Positions 46,535 through 58,139 of a stretch of 64,000 nt of DNA are shown here, in pieces; position 1 is the first letter of the stretch, and every line of letters begins with the position of its first letter. Location: NCBI GenBank assembly GCA_015039365.1, contig WION01000281.1:1-64000 (forward strand), written 5' to 3'. Made by a program: the position numbers and the translations under genes. Source of the stretch: Amanita rubescens. Lineage: Eukaryota; Basidiomycota; Agaricomycetes; Agaricales; Amanitaceae. The notes under the pieces are model-generated. The model was not told the origin of the DNA and searched no databases. It worked only from the letters and a program-made list of their open reading frames with translations.

Positions 46535-47692
46535 ATGGTTGCAACAAGATCATCAAGGCATGCTGCTTCCAAGAAGGCAAAGACTAAAACAGCAAGGAAG
46601 GAAAAGGCTATGGTTCAAAAAAGAGCAAAGCAGCATAAGAAACCATGGGTTCCTGGCAAAAGAAGCTATTACAGATGCCAGCTTTGCAGCAGCTTTGATA
46701 TTACTCATGAAAATGGTGAAGTTGTCAAAGTGTTTCCAGGATCACAGTATGTTTTCTTTCTGTACCTGCTAAATTGGTATACATCCAATCTCCCAGCATT
46801 ACTGTCCTGCAGTGGGAAGAAAATATGTCTCCATCTGAAATAGACCCCAATACACACTGGAGAGCCATTGTGAAGGAAATGAGGAACAGCAAGAATGGTA
46901 GAATTTGGCTTAAAGTCAACTGGTTCTACTCTAGGGACCATCTCCTACAGCCTGGTATTCTGCATGATCAATGGTTAGTACCAATTGTGCCATTGGTGAA
47001 ATTACATACTTCTTTTTGACTTAGCAAAGGGATACCATTGATCATGGAAAACAATGAATTAGTGCTGTCAAATCATGAAGATATTATTGAGAGCACATCA
47101 GTTATAGGTTTGTCAAGATCTCGGTGATTCAACAGCATTGAATTTGTATTTGAGCAGATGCACTGGAGATAAGCTATCTGGATGATACCAATCCATATCA
47201 TCCCAGAATCCCCCATGATCAATGCTTTTGGCATCTGACTTTGGATGCAAACACAGGGCTAATAAAGGTATTGTCTTGTAAGCTATTATAATACATGAGT
47301 TCAATTATCACTGAATACAGAATGTCAATTTGACATGTCATTGTGCTACCATTTATGGTCCAAGTCAAGGGAGGCAAAGGTTCTGTGCTAAGTGTGGCAT
47401 GTGGAATCATGAAAGGTGCTTGCAAATCATACAAGAAGAGACTCTGTTGGAAGGGAAAAATGAATTGGAAAAACTTTCTAATCTACCTATTGTCAGAGGC
47501 TGGAATGAAAAAACTCACTCTAGTTGGGAACTGACAGGTTCTGGTTACAGGGTTGCAGCAGTGAAGGAGTGGTTGAGAGCAGGGGAAGTGCCAGATAACT
47601 GGAGGAAGAAGGTGAACAGTAGATGGGTTGATGAAGTACTTGGAAAAATGTGGTCTAGATATGCTTGCCATCAGTGTGGTGGTATCATTTAG
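46535..47692 (+). CDS. BAH-PHD chromatin reader-like protein
   Basis: Starts at Met 46535 with a Lys-rich tail (KKAKTKTARKEKAM), then a pair of Cys (YYRCQLCSS). A BAH domain follows: VYIQSPSITVLQW, HWRAIVKEMRNSKNGRIW, VNWFYSRDHLL, LVLSNHEDIIESTSV and FWHLTLDANTGLI. It ends in a C4HC3 PHD-type finger: CHC, FCAKCGMWNHERC and YACHQCGG. Later introns are clear (about 46973/47024, 47106/47158, 47269/47323); the stop is at 47690-47692. The join between the first exon and the BAH segment near 46750-46780 is not canonical, so either I missed a splice site or a one-base frameshift exists. BAH and PHD modules bind modified histones or nucleosomes, which would place this protein in the nucleus. The close JmjC neighbour supports a chromatin role. 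Confidence 0.75.
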
Positions 47693-48032
47693 TCCAGATA
47701 TTTCAGGCTCAGTACAAGTTATTGATCAAACATGTTATCCTTGCATTTATGTGGCATCTTCAAATTCAGTGCATAACCTTCTAACTATCAATTGTCAGCT
47801 ATGCATCATTCATCATTCATCAAAGAATCCAAGTAATTAAAGAAATGACATGGTAATTTTAGCTAGTAAATCCTCCAGTAAGTAAATGCAATGCCACCAA
47901 AATCTCTTTAGATGTTTGTTTATCAAAACTATTCAAAGCAATGCTTCCAACCCGGGCAGTGACATCTATGAACTGATCAATAACAGGTGGGTAATCACCA
48001 CAACAGTGGACAGCCTAATTGCAAGTAAGTTA
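47693..48032. other. intergenic, between convergent genes
   Basis: AT-rich stretch of 340 bp between the stops of the BAH-PHD gene and the minus-strand gene. A further minus-strand exon of that gene could lie here (open between about 47930 and 48025), but I cannot prove it. Confidence 0.4.
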
Positions 48033-48777
48033 TCAGTCACATTTGATATATGGAATTTGTACCTCATTAAGTATGTCATCAATTGTGCTTGCTTGTAGGA
48101 ACCCCTTGTCTTTCAGATTTTGGATAAGCTCTTTTATCTGTTTTTTATATTTCCTTTCACTGTCTTTCTCCAGGCTTGCCAGAATATGTTGGTATGGCTC
48201 TAATTCATCAACTAGTTGATCAATCTTTCTCTTGGATTTTGCCTTCTTCCTGGGAGAAAATATAACTGACAAATCAGATGCTGAGCTATCTGCAGATATC
48301 TGGCCTGCTTTTCTCTTCTGACTGCCAACTCTTACTGCACCATATAACTCATCATTATCCTGAGAATCAAGTTGAAAAGTTATTGCTTGGCTGTTGTCCT
48401 CAGAGCTAACAGTTATTGCACTTGCAGAACAGAGCAGAGGTGGTTTAGATAAATCACAAGCAACCTTTGCTGAAGAGGGTTGAAGAGAAGGCAAGAATGG
48501 CAAAGCAGCTTGGCTTGATGAACTGTATTTGAGCTTAGATCTTCCTCTATAAGTTGGGAAGTATAATTCTGGTGAGTTTTCTTGAATACCCCAACCAATA
48601 GAATCAATACAGGGCCATTTGAAACCATTACCACTTACGCATTATTAAACGATGTACTTCCCCTGGTTCATTGTCCAAAGATACTTTTTCCCAATTAGGA
48701 TTAACTAATTCAAATTGAAGTTAAGAATAATCAATCAAGCATGTTGATAGCTTACATTTATAGCCAGAAGAAGGCAT
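48033..48777 (-). CDS. small Ser/Lys-rich coiled-coil protein
   Basis: Three exons: 48777-48756 (MPSSGYK), about 48708-48642 (NPNWEKVSLDNEPGEVHRL) and about 48571-48033. They join in frame to about 210 residues. The middle is rich in Ser and contains a basic nuclear-signal-like SPRKKAKSKRK. The C-terminal part (DQLVDELEPYQHILASLEKD and KKQIKELIQNLKDKGF) is a likely coiled coil. The gene is intact and faces the BAH-PHD gene. No family is recognised. A nuclear location is inferred from the basic segment only. Confidence 0.55.
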
Positions 48778-48941
48778 TGGTGGAAAAGGATGAACCAGAT
48801 CACATGATCACACCCTTTTATAACAATAACAATATGTCACATCAGCTGTGACAATTGCCAGGATAGATTGTCAGAAGAACAAAACATCATATTGGATCAT
48901 ACAAAGCCACATCTGTATGTTGGATTTAGTCTAATCCTCAG

Positions 48942-49777
48942 TCATTTCAACCTGCCAGTCACATAAGCCCCTAGTGCTTCTGCCATGGTGGCTGCAAATG
49001 TAGAGGAATTGGGAGTGCATGATGCACATAATGGTGTGCCAAATGACCTTTCCACTCCGCTTACAAAGTAGCAGAACTGCCCTGCATCTTCCATCACAGA
49101 AACATCAACCCTACAAAATATGCGCAATGATGAGGTCTTCTTAATGATTTCTTCTTCCTTTTTTACTAATGCATGGAATGTCTTTGTGACAAAATCATGG
49201 AATGCATTAGTGCCATCTTGCATGGTCCAATAGTTTAGGTAGCCATCACTTAAGTTTGCAATTCCTCTGTAAGCAATAAATAAGACTCTGGCAAAAATAT
49301 AGATGCTGACTCAGCTTACCTGGTATTTAAAGAGGATAAAGGATTTATCAATACAATAGGATCCACAGAGAATGAGCCTTCTTCATATTGTGTAAAAAGA
49401 ACATAGATTAAATGTCCTCCTACAAAGAAGGCTCTGAGCTCTCCAAACTTCATAGTGTCAATATATGGCATGGTAAACCATGCTGGCTTGATCCAGTCAC
49501 CAAAATAACCATATCGTTTTGTGGTTTCATCAATTTTCTGCTTGATAACAGTTTGATATTCTGCATTTCCTGTCATTTGAAGTACATGTTGATGTGATGA
49601 GCTGAAAGTTCTCTTCAGAACCATGCCTTCCACATGCATTGAGGAAGGGAGCATATGCATTTCCTGATCAAGTTTAATGATAGATGACAAAGAACAATTA
49701 TCATCTTCATTTTCAATGATGGAGGGTGAGAGAGGATCTTCCACAAAAGAGGTATCAGGGTATCTTGTATGGGTTAT
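48942..49777 (-). CDS. ATP-grasp-like protein, 5' part cut off by a hAT element
   Basis: Two exons are visible: about 49777-49319 and 49269-48942, joined by a canonical intron, with an intact stop. Features are VLKRTFSSSHQHVL, KFGELRAFFVGGHLIYVLFT, and LRIFCRVDVSVMEDAGQFCY followed by FVSGVERS. This order (a lysine strand, a GE-RxFxVGG strand, then R-x-D and a terminal xNE-like motif) matches an ATP-grasp-type family common in Agaricomycetes, whose members often have FVNEVER where this one has FVSGVER. The N-terminus is missing because the hAT element 49778-50882 begins immediately upstream, and no continuation is seen beyond it. Loss of the Asn-Glu metal ligands suggests that this copy has no ligase activity. 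Confidence 0.55.
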
Positions 49778-50890
49778 TAGGCAATGGCACAGATACAGGT
49801 AAGCTGTACAGATTGCAGATAAGTACCCTTGACAGGACAGATACAGATACTGGTCAGGGGTATCTGTAATCTGTGACTATCTGTTAACCTCAAATCTCAT
49901 GCTAAAAGCATAGAGATCACCCTAACTGCTAACTCTCTTCATATTTCCTAGCTTTTTAGTAGGGTGTCTACATATGGCCTGGGTGACCTAAGCCTGGCTG
50001 TAGCTGCACAAGTGCATGCATGACAGAAGCATTGTTTTCTTGTTGAAGCTGTTAAGCTGAGGATAGCTTCTCAAAGATCTGCCAGCTGCACCTCTTCCAG
50101 CATTATCAGTTTTCCAAATCTTGAACCAGACTCAGATTCCATGGTTCCACCACCAGAATTTTGCAAGTGTCTTAAGCTATGTATGAATGATACAGTGCAT
50201 TGCAACTTGTCCTTCAATAACTGCTGAGGATGAACCTCAACTTCAATGTCATCTGGCTCAGTCTCAAGGTTAAAACCATTGATAGTGCTAACCATCTTCT
50301 CATCCTTGAGCTATCATGGATGGATGACATTCATGTAGGTACTGATACAATTTCTGAATGATGCTCTGTCTTCCTCCAGGATGTTAACAGGATGATTGCC
50401 ATGTGCAGCAGTTCTGGAGACCCATTGACATAAGGGTTGTCATAGGTATTTGAAATAACTAGTACTTTATTATTCTGCCTGAAGGGTATGAAGCAGCAGG
50501 CTTTTCAGCTGTGGGCATCTTGTGCTTTCCCATACCCATAATTGGCTTTCAGTTAAGTCAACACATGCACTTCCAGTATGTTTGAGCTTATGGCCATTGT
50601 AAGAGATGAAGATGTAGAAGCAGTGCTAACACATTTAGATGGTGTGTAGGTTGAGATAGAGTTAACTGAAGACTGTCTGAATACTTAAACTACTGTGACA
50701 TAGCTTACTACTAGTCTAGGTACAAACTTTGTTGAATAGCCAGGCTATAGACCCTTGGGTAATCTGTGGATGTATCTGTGGATTATCCATGGATTATCTG
50801 TGACTGCACAGATACTTACCCTTGAAGGGACAGATACAGATACACTGGACAGTATCTGTAAAAGTATCTGTGCCATTGCCTATGGGTTAA
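49770..50890. mobile_element. hAT-like element with 8-bp TSD (7 of 8 match)
   Basis: The body is 49778-50882 (1105 bp). Terminal inverted repeats begin TAGGCAATGGCACAGATAC on both ends. Flanking 8-bp sequences are TGGGTTAT and TGGGTTAA. Both subterminal regions are filled with ACAGATAC / GTATCTGT words in both orientations. The interior carries one minus-strand frame (50071-50295, HPQQLLKDKLQCTVSFIHSL) of unknown origin but no transposase. It is a different family from the element at 12638. Confidence 0.82.
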
Positions 50891-51000
50891 TAGGTCCCTC
50901 CAGGGTTGTGCTAGGGTTGCACAAAAGGCCTAACTCCTAATTTAGGGTTAAGCCTTTTTGGTGGACCTGGGCTGCTGATGCGCACAGTCCAGACATGGTG
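50891..51000. repeat. dispersed repeat with hairpin, related to 32460-32570
   Basis: It shares the core AACTCCTAATTTAGGGTTAA and the sequence around it with 32460-32570. It directly precedes the palindrome satellite, as the other copy precedes sequences carrying the same 19-bp palindrome. Confidence 0.6.
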
Positions 51001-53225
51001 TAGATTGGATGACTTGTGATGAGTGCTGGTAACATATGAATGGATGATGACACAGGTACTTGCCTATGACATATTTTGAATGGTATCTTATACATGGTTG
51101 GTTTGGTTGCTTACAGCCTATGCATTACCTGTCCGGCCTGGCCGGACACAGTGTAGACAGGATGACTTGTGATGAGTGGTGGCAACATCAATGTATGATG
51201 ACAGACTTGCCTACAACATATTTTGAATGGTATCTTATACATGGTTACAGCCTCTGCATCACCTGTCCGGCCTGGCCGGACATGGTGTAGATGGGGTGAC
51301 TTATGCCTATGACATGTTTTGAACAGTATCCTATACATGGTTGGTTATACATGGTTGGTTACAGCCTCTGCATCACCTGTCCGGCCTGGCCAGACACGGT
51401 GTAGATGGGGTGACTTATGCCTATGACATGTTTTGAATGGTATCCTATACATGGTTGGTTACAGCCTATGCATCACCTGTCCGGCCTGGCCGGACACGGT
51501 GTAGATGGGATGACTTATGATGAGTGGTGGCAACATATCAATGTATGTACTTGCCTACGACATGTTTTGAATGGTATCTTATACATGGTTGGTTGTTTAC
51601 AGCCTATGCATCACCTGTCCGGCCTGGCCGGACACAGTGTAGTGGGATGACTTGTGATGAGTGGTGTCAGACACGGTGTAGACAGGACAACTTGTGATGA
51701 GTGGTGGCAACATCAATGTATGATGACACACCTGCCTAGTACAACATATTTTGAATGGTATCTTATACATGGTTGGTTACAGCCTATGCATCACCTGTCC
51801 GGCCTGGCCGGACACGGTGTAGATGGGATGACTTATGATGAGTGGTGGCAACATATCAATCATGTATGTACTTGCCTACAACATGTTTTGAACGGTATCT
51901 TATACATGGTTGGTTACAGCCTATGCATCACCTGTCCGGCCTGGCTGGACACGGTGTAGACAGGATGACTTGTGATGAGTGGTGGCAACATATCAATGTA
52001 TGTACTTGCCTACAACATATTTTGAGTGGTATCTTATACATGGTTGGTTGGTTACAGCCCATGCATACCTGTCCGGCCTGGCCGGACACAGTGTAGATGG
52101 GATGACTTGTGATGAGTGGTGGCAATGTATTAATGTATGATGACACAGGTACTTGCTTACGACATATTTTGAATGGTATCTTATACATGTTATACATGTT
52201 TACAGCCTATGCATCACCTGTCCGGCCTGGCCGGACACGGTGTAGATGGGGTGACTTATGCCTATGACATGTTTTGAATGGTATCCTATACATGGTTGGT
52301 TACAGCCTATGCATCACCTGTCTGGCCTGGCCAGACACGGTGTAGATGGGGTGACTTATGCCTATGACATGTTATGACATGTTTTGAACGGTATCCTATA
52401 CATGGTTGGTTACAGCCTATGCATCACCTGTCCGGCCTGGCCGGACACAGTGTAGATGGGATGACTTGTGATGAGTGGTGGCAACATATCAATGTATGTA
52501 CTTGCCTACGACATGTTTTGAATGGTATCTTATACATGGTTGGTTTGGTTTGGTTATCTTATACATGGTTGGTTGTTTACAGCCTATGCATCACCTGTCC
52601 GGCCTGGCCGGACACGGTGTAGATGGGGTGACTTATGCCTATGACATGTTTTGAACGGTATCCTATACATGGTTGGTTGGTTGGTTACAGCCTATGCATC
52701 ACCTGTCCGGCCTGGCCGGACACGGTGTAGATAGGATGACTTATGATCAGTGGTGGCAACATATCAATGTATGTACTTGCCTACGACATGTTTTGAATGG
52801 TATCTTATACATGGTTGGTTTGGTTTGGTTATCTTATACATGGTTGGTTGTTTACAGCCTATGCATCACCTGTCCGGCCTGGCCGGACACGGTGTAGATG
52901 GGGTGACTTATGCCTATGACATGTTTTGAACGGTATCCTATACATGGTTGGTTGGTTACAGCCTATGCATCACCTGTCCGGCCTGGCCGGACACGGTGTA
53001 GATAGGATGACTTATGATCAGTGGTGGCAACATATCAATGTATGTACTTGCCTACGACATGTTTTGAATGGTATCTTTACATGGTTGGTTGGTTTACATG
53101 GTTGGTTGGTTGGTTTGGTTGGTTTGGTTGGTTGGTTGGTTGTTTGTTTGTTTTGTTTGTTTACAGCCTATGCATCACCTGTCCAGCCTGGCCGGACACA
53201 GTGTAGTGGGATGACTTGTGATGAG
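51001..53225. repeat. satellite with 19-bp palindrome, about 16 units
   Basis: Units of about 100-180 bp share TACAGCCTATGCATCACC, the palindrome TGTCCGGCCTGGCCGGACA, GGTGTAGATGGGATGACTT, TGATGAGTGGTGGCAACAT, TACTTGCCTACGACATGTTT and TGAATGGTATCTTATACATG. Unit length varies because GGTT runs and the CAACAT block expand or drop out. Two units carry paired changes that keep the palindrome (for example TGTCTGGCCTGGCCAGACA at about 52318). Open frames over the array are chance products. Confidence 0.92.
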
Positions 53226-53559
53226 TGGTGTCAGGGTCACCAACATAGACCTGTCAGATACTTTGCCTGTCCTGTAATGCTGGCAAGTGCTGCAGAATAT
53301 GCATAGAAAAAATAAAACTCATTGCAAGCTGCTGAATGACATTGCAGGGGTTTGCTCAACAAGACCGGTGAATCACGGCAACAGGGTCGCCACCGTAGAC
53401 CCACCAGATGCTTTGCTTGTCCTGTAACACCAACAACTGCTGCAGAATATGCATTAAATGCTAGAAAATGATATAATGGAACCATAACCATAACCATAAC
53501 CATAACTAAAACCCTGACAACACCATTGGATTCTGCGACCTCAAAAACCCCAGGAACCA
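53226..53559. repeat. degenerate repeats and CATAAC microsatellite
   Basis: Two related segments around TTTGCCTGTCCTGTAA and TGCAGAATATGCAT lie 140 bp apart. A short run of (CCATAA) units occurs at about 53479-53510. No gene. Confidence 0.6.
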
Positions 53560-54345
53560 CCTGAACCCACCTCAGTAGTGACCTCTGCTTCAAATGATAC
53601 ATCATTTTCAATGCCTTATAAAGCAAAAAAACGGTCTAGCAGAACCGTAACTGAATTTCGCGCTACGCTGACTACACCATCGAATTCAGCGACCTCATAA
53701 ACCCCAGAAACCACTTGAACCCACCTCAGCAGCGACCTCTGCCTCTAATAATAGGTCATTTCAATGCCTTATAAAGCAAAAAAACGGTCTAGCGGAACCG
53801 TAACTGAATTTCGCGCTACGCCGACTACACCATCGAATTCAGCGACCTCATAAACCCCAGAAACCACTTGAACTCACCTCAGCAGCGACCTCTGCTTCAA
53901 ATGATAGGTCATTTTCAATGCCTTATAAAGCAAAAAAACGGTCTAGCGGAACCGTAACTGAATTTCGCGCACCGCTGACTACACCATCGGATTCAGCGAC
54001 CTCATAAACCCCAGAAACCACTTGAACTTACCTCAGCAGCGACCTCTGCTTCAAATGATAGGTCATTTTCAATGCCTTATAAAGCAAAAAAACGGTCTAG
54101 CAGAACCGTAACTGAATTTCGTGCCACGCCAACTACACCATCGGATTCAGCGACCTCATAAACCCCAGAAACCACTTGAACTCACCTCAGCAGTGACCTC
54201 TGCTTCAAATGATAGGTCATTTTCAATGCCTTATACAGCAAAAAAATGGTCTAGCGGAGCCGTAACTGAATTTCGCGCTAAGCCGACTACACCATCGAAT
54301 TCAGCGACCTCATAAACCCCAGAAACCATTGCAATTACCTCAGAA
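53560..54345. repeat. 154-bp tandem repeat, five copies
   Basis: Copies of 152-155 bp are marked by ACGGTCTAGC at 53631, 53783, 53938, 54092 and 54246. All share CCTTATAAAGCAAAAAAACG, AACCGTAACTGAATTTCGCG and AGCGACCTCATAAACCCC. Copies are over 90% alike by eye. Confidence 0.9.
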
Positions 54346-54963
54346 ACCCAAGTCCACCCTCAGCAATCATGGTGGTACAAAACTGTGACCGTGACCATGT
54401 TACAACTTCGACTGCTGAACTTGGACAGCACGAAATGTTGTTTGTGGTACAAATAGTAGTGATCATGTGGTTGTGGTAACTCTTCAAATACTCTGAACTT
54501 CTTAGCCAATTGCCTGGTTGGTTTGGTTGGTTGGTTGGTTCATCATGATCTGTTCAAGTATGATGGATATCATGATGGACAATGATCTCGGACTCTGGCA
54601 TATGGACTTAGCATGCATGCATACAGACCTTCCTAATCGGGTATCACTGGCAGATAAGTATCCCAGTATTTCTTCACATATTCTTCACCTCACTTACTCT
54701 CTTATCAATTACTCAGACTGTGGCTGTTGGAGGAACAGTCACACAGCGAGTGTTTGGGGAGGCAAACGTGTAAGTATATTCAATGGTATCTAGGTACTAT
54801 TTATACTTAGTAGTCAGGAAATTAAGTACTGTAATGATGTAATAGGAATGAGGTGGACGTGAGGATTTCCTCAAGGTGGTCACGGAGTCCGACAAAGTGA
54901 TGTATTAATGAAAGTAAAGAAAAAGAATAGAAAAGGGATAAAAAGGAGTGCACCTTCATGAGC
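54346..54963. other. no supported gene; GGTT microsatellite
   Basis: Contains a (GGTT)n-type run at about 54512-54540. The rest shows no repeat or gene that I can support. Confidence 0.45.
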
Positions 54964-55330
54964 CTAGAATGATACATCCTCCCAATCATCATCTTTGGCT
55001 AAGTTCACATTGATCGGTGATGCAGGGTTAGCAGCGGAGTTTGCCGGAGCATGGGATGGGCAGTTTGCCTGATAGTGCCCCTTGTTGCCACACATAAAAC
55101 ACATATTGAATGTGTGCAAGTCTCAGTGCAGGTGTGATGGTGGCAAGGGCTTCATTTGGATGCCCATTTGTGGTTTCCGATGATGGGAAAGTGCGAGGGG
55201 TCGATGGTGGGAGATTGCAAGGGTTAATAGGTACATGTGCTGCCTTTGATACTCATTGTTGAGGCAGTGTGTGATGATGGTATTCAGGGTGTATTCTGAA
55301 TCGGTAAGGGTATCTAGAGCCTACAGACTC
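54964..55330 (-). pseudogene. retrotransposon gag relic with CCHC zinc knuckle
   Basis: On the minus strand the frame before the stop at 54964 encodes CFMCGNKGHYQANC, a C-x2-C-x4-H-x4-C zinc knuckle, then DDDWEDVSF. In another frame upstream (about 55330-55240) there is a gag-like helix (LDTLTDSEYTLNTIITHCLN). The change of frame and missing flanks show that it is a decayed piece. No protease or polymerase is attached, and no LTR is seen. Confidence 0.6.
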
Positions 55331-55755
55331 TTGTATCACCTCAGCTTGTGTCCTCGCATCTGAGTGTTACATACAAACTTGTTACAAACTTGTTAATCTC
55401 AACTTTAAGTTACAACAGTGACTATAGTCATGATTACAAGTCTAAGTCAAATGTATTTATAGGGACCTATTTCAATTAGGATCCAGGTGTTGAAATTTGT
55501 ATGTTATGTTGGTTGGTTACTTATATCTTTTCAGTCCTATTATTTGTCACTATTTGTTCCTGCTTACATAATACACTCTTTTGGACACATATTTTCTTTG
55601 TGTACCTCAGTCTTCATATTCTGAAGGACGAGGTATGATACCAATCTTTATGCTATATATTACCTACCTAAAATATAGTTTAGACATATCTATCTTTACA
55701 GATATGTAGACCCTTCAGGTTTTCACACATCAAACACCAGGGTATATGGTATACA
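55331..55755. other. AT-rich non-coding stretch
   Basis: No gene or regular repeat is evident. Confidence 0.4.
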
Positions 55756-56085
55756 CTGGGGGGGTTACTAATGACAGCACTGTCATTGGCAGAGTATGTT
55801 TCTACTTTTATGTGTTGGTGTAAAAAATACACCACCAATGACAGCACCATCATCAGCAGAGTACATATGTATCTACTTTTATGTGTTGGTGTAAAAATAG
55901 TCCACAGGTGGTGGCACTGCAATTGGCAGAGTGTTGTTTTTCTATTTTTATTTTTATTTGCCAATGCTGTGACCAACCAAAACCAAAACCATTTAAAAAT
56001 AGTCTGCAGATGGCAGTGCTGTGATAGGTGGAGTGTTGTTTTTCCATTTTTATTTGCTAACTCATACATACATATCTACTATCTG
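55756..56085. repeat. degenerate tandem repeat, about 75-110 bp
   Basis: Four diverged units share ATGACAGCACTGTCATTGGC-like and GGCAGTGCTGTGAT blocks, CAGAGTRTGTTT and TTTTATGTGTTGGTGTAAAA or its diverged form. The first block contains a short palindrome (GACAGCACTGTC). Confidence 0.65.
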
Positions 56086-56995
56086 GCAGTCAAGACATTG
56101 AGTCCACAGAATTTTTCTTTTCTTTTCCACAAAACAGTGTCCCAGACAGCACTTCATTCTCCTTTTTTTCTCCGAATGTACAGGCTGCAGATGATTTTTG
56201 TTACATTTGTTCGTTCACTGATAAGTCAAGCCTATCAGGTACCATAGGTTCCTCAAGGGAGTTCCGGCACTTAAGAACATTCAGAGAATAAGAGTGTTAT
56301 CGGATAAGTCCTCAAGGGAGCTTAGACAATAACGAGACAGATTTTGACTGTTAAAACTAGACTGAAGTCTAGTCATATATTTGCGTGGTTTATATAGTAC
56401 AAGATGTATACGCAAATATAGTAAGTAAGTATGCATGTGATAATGAAACGGTCGCATGTGATAATGAGATGGTTTGCATGTGATAATAGATATGCATGTG
56501 ATAAAATGAAGTAGCATATGATAAACGATGAATGTTCCAGAAGGAATGCATATGCAAACAATGACATAGGAGGGACGATGGAGGTGATAAGATAAGAAAA
56601 AGATAGGCCATGATGTACGTTTGTAACAATTTTCCATTTTGCAACTGACAAGAAATATGTGTATGTACATATATACATCTGAAAGTTCTTTTCTGGCTTG
56701 TTTCAACTGTCATGGTTACCAATATTGTTTTCTATTGTTTGTACATTTGGCTAAATGATGCTTGCAAGGAATATAAGTGTATGTTTATGCATCTGAAAGC
56801 TTGTTTCTTGCTTGTTTTAACTGTCATGGTCGGTTGGTTTGGTTACTAATGTTGTTTTCCACTGTTGTTGTTGTTGTTGTTTGTACATGTGATACACAAT
56901 AAAAACATACTTGCAAGGGATGCACATAAGGTATGTATATCATGCATCTGAACACTATTTTCTTGCTTATAAGTTCAAATGTGATGCTTATTAAG
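56086..56995. other. AT-rich non-coding, short GCATGTGATAATGA repeats
   Basis: Four to five copies of GCATGTGATAATGA lie at 56431-56520. Two diverged copies of a block with CATCTGAAAG and TTTCAACTGTCATGG lie at about 56675-56720 and 56790-56830. No gene is supported. Confidence 0.5.
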
Positions 56996-58046
56996 CTAGG
57001 TAGATTGAAGGATGTTGACTAACTAATCAGATTGTCCCATAGTCAAATTAATTATAGTCAGCCATAGTCAGTCAGGGGCAGTCAAGGTATAGGCTAAGTT
57101 TAGTTGCAGCTAGTCTGAGTTTAGTCACAGCCAGTCAGGGGCAGTCAAGGTATAGTCTAAGTTTAGTCACAGCTAGTCAGGGCAGTCAAGGTATAGTCTA
57201 AGTTTAGTTAGTTGCAGCTAGTCAAGTTAGTCACAGCTAGTCAGGGGCAGTCAAGGTATAGTCCAGGTTAAGTTGTCACAGCTAGTCCTTGTCACAGCTA
57301 GTTCCTTGCTCTTTCTCTTTTCTGCTTCTTTGTATACTAAAGGGGAATTTGGATCTTGCAGTAGTGAGACCAAGTAAACTGTTGCTAATGTCCCAATGAG
57401 CCTTTTGAGAGTGTGCAGGCAGAGCAGCAGAGCTTTGGAGAGTTGTTGTTTGTTTGTCATTGCTTGCCAAGTCACATCTTGGCATTTGCCAAAACAATGT
57501 GGGATGGGCTGTGGCATAACTTCTCACCTGTGAGGCCCTCTAGAACAGGGAAAGTGAGATTTGGAAGCACATCATATCATTTAGTGGTTCACTAATGTAC
57601 ATAAGAGCATTATTTATCTGTAGTGGAACTCATATTGAGGTGGATGGTATACTCTATAGGCAGATAACTAGTTTGTTTGTTCATTTGTTTGATGCCTCAG
57701 TGCCGTGAGTTTCAGCAACATGGCAATCACATGGCATCTTAAGTGCATTACAAACTTGGTGGTTGAAAAACTGCATAAACCAACCAAGACCTTCAGACTT
57801 CATTCTCGGCCTCAGAACTATACCTTGACTGCTCCTGACTGCTCCTGAGTCCTGACTATAGCTGACTAGCTGTGACTAAACTTAGACTATACAGTACCTC
57901 AACTGCTCTTGACTAGTTGTGACTAAACTTAACTTAACTTAGACTAACTTAGACTATTTCTTGACTGCTCCTGACTATGGCTGACTATAATCTTACTAGA
58001 GCAATAGTCTGATTTCATTGGTCAACATCACATCCTTCAATCTACA
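56996..58046. mobile_element. non-autonomous inverted-repeat element with TAGTC subterminal repeats
   Basis: The left end (GGTAGATTGAAGGATGTTGAC) returns as its reverse complement at the right end (about 58020-58046). Both subterminal regions, about 57030-57295 and 57800-57995, are filled with GTTTAGTCACAGCTAGTCA and GGGCAGTCAAGGTATAG words in opposite orientation. The interior, 57300-57790, has no recognisable transposase. I could not fix a target duplication. Confidence 0.65.
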
Positions 58047-58139
58047 AATTCTACATCACTCTCACTATATAAGTCAATTTCTATTGCTCTCAGATGACAC
58101 TCACATTAAAATGACCTATATCATAAGCAAAGATTTGAT

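Noticed and set aside
51060..53306. Frames rich in HHLSGLAGHGVD and similar peptides
   Set aside because: Direct translation of the palindrome satellite, with frame changes between units.
53479..53510. CATAAC run as a telomere-like repeat
   Set aside because: Too short, internal, and not the TTAGGG type expected in basidiomycetes.
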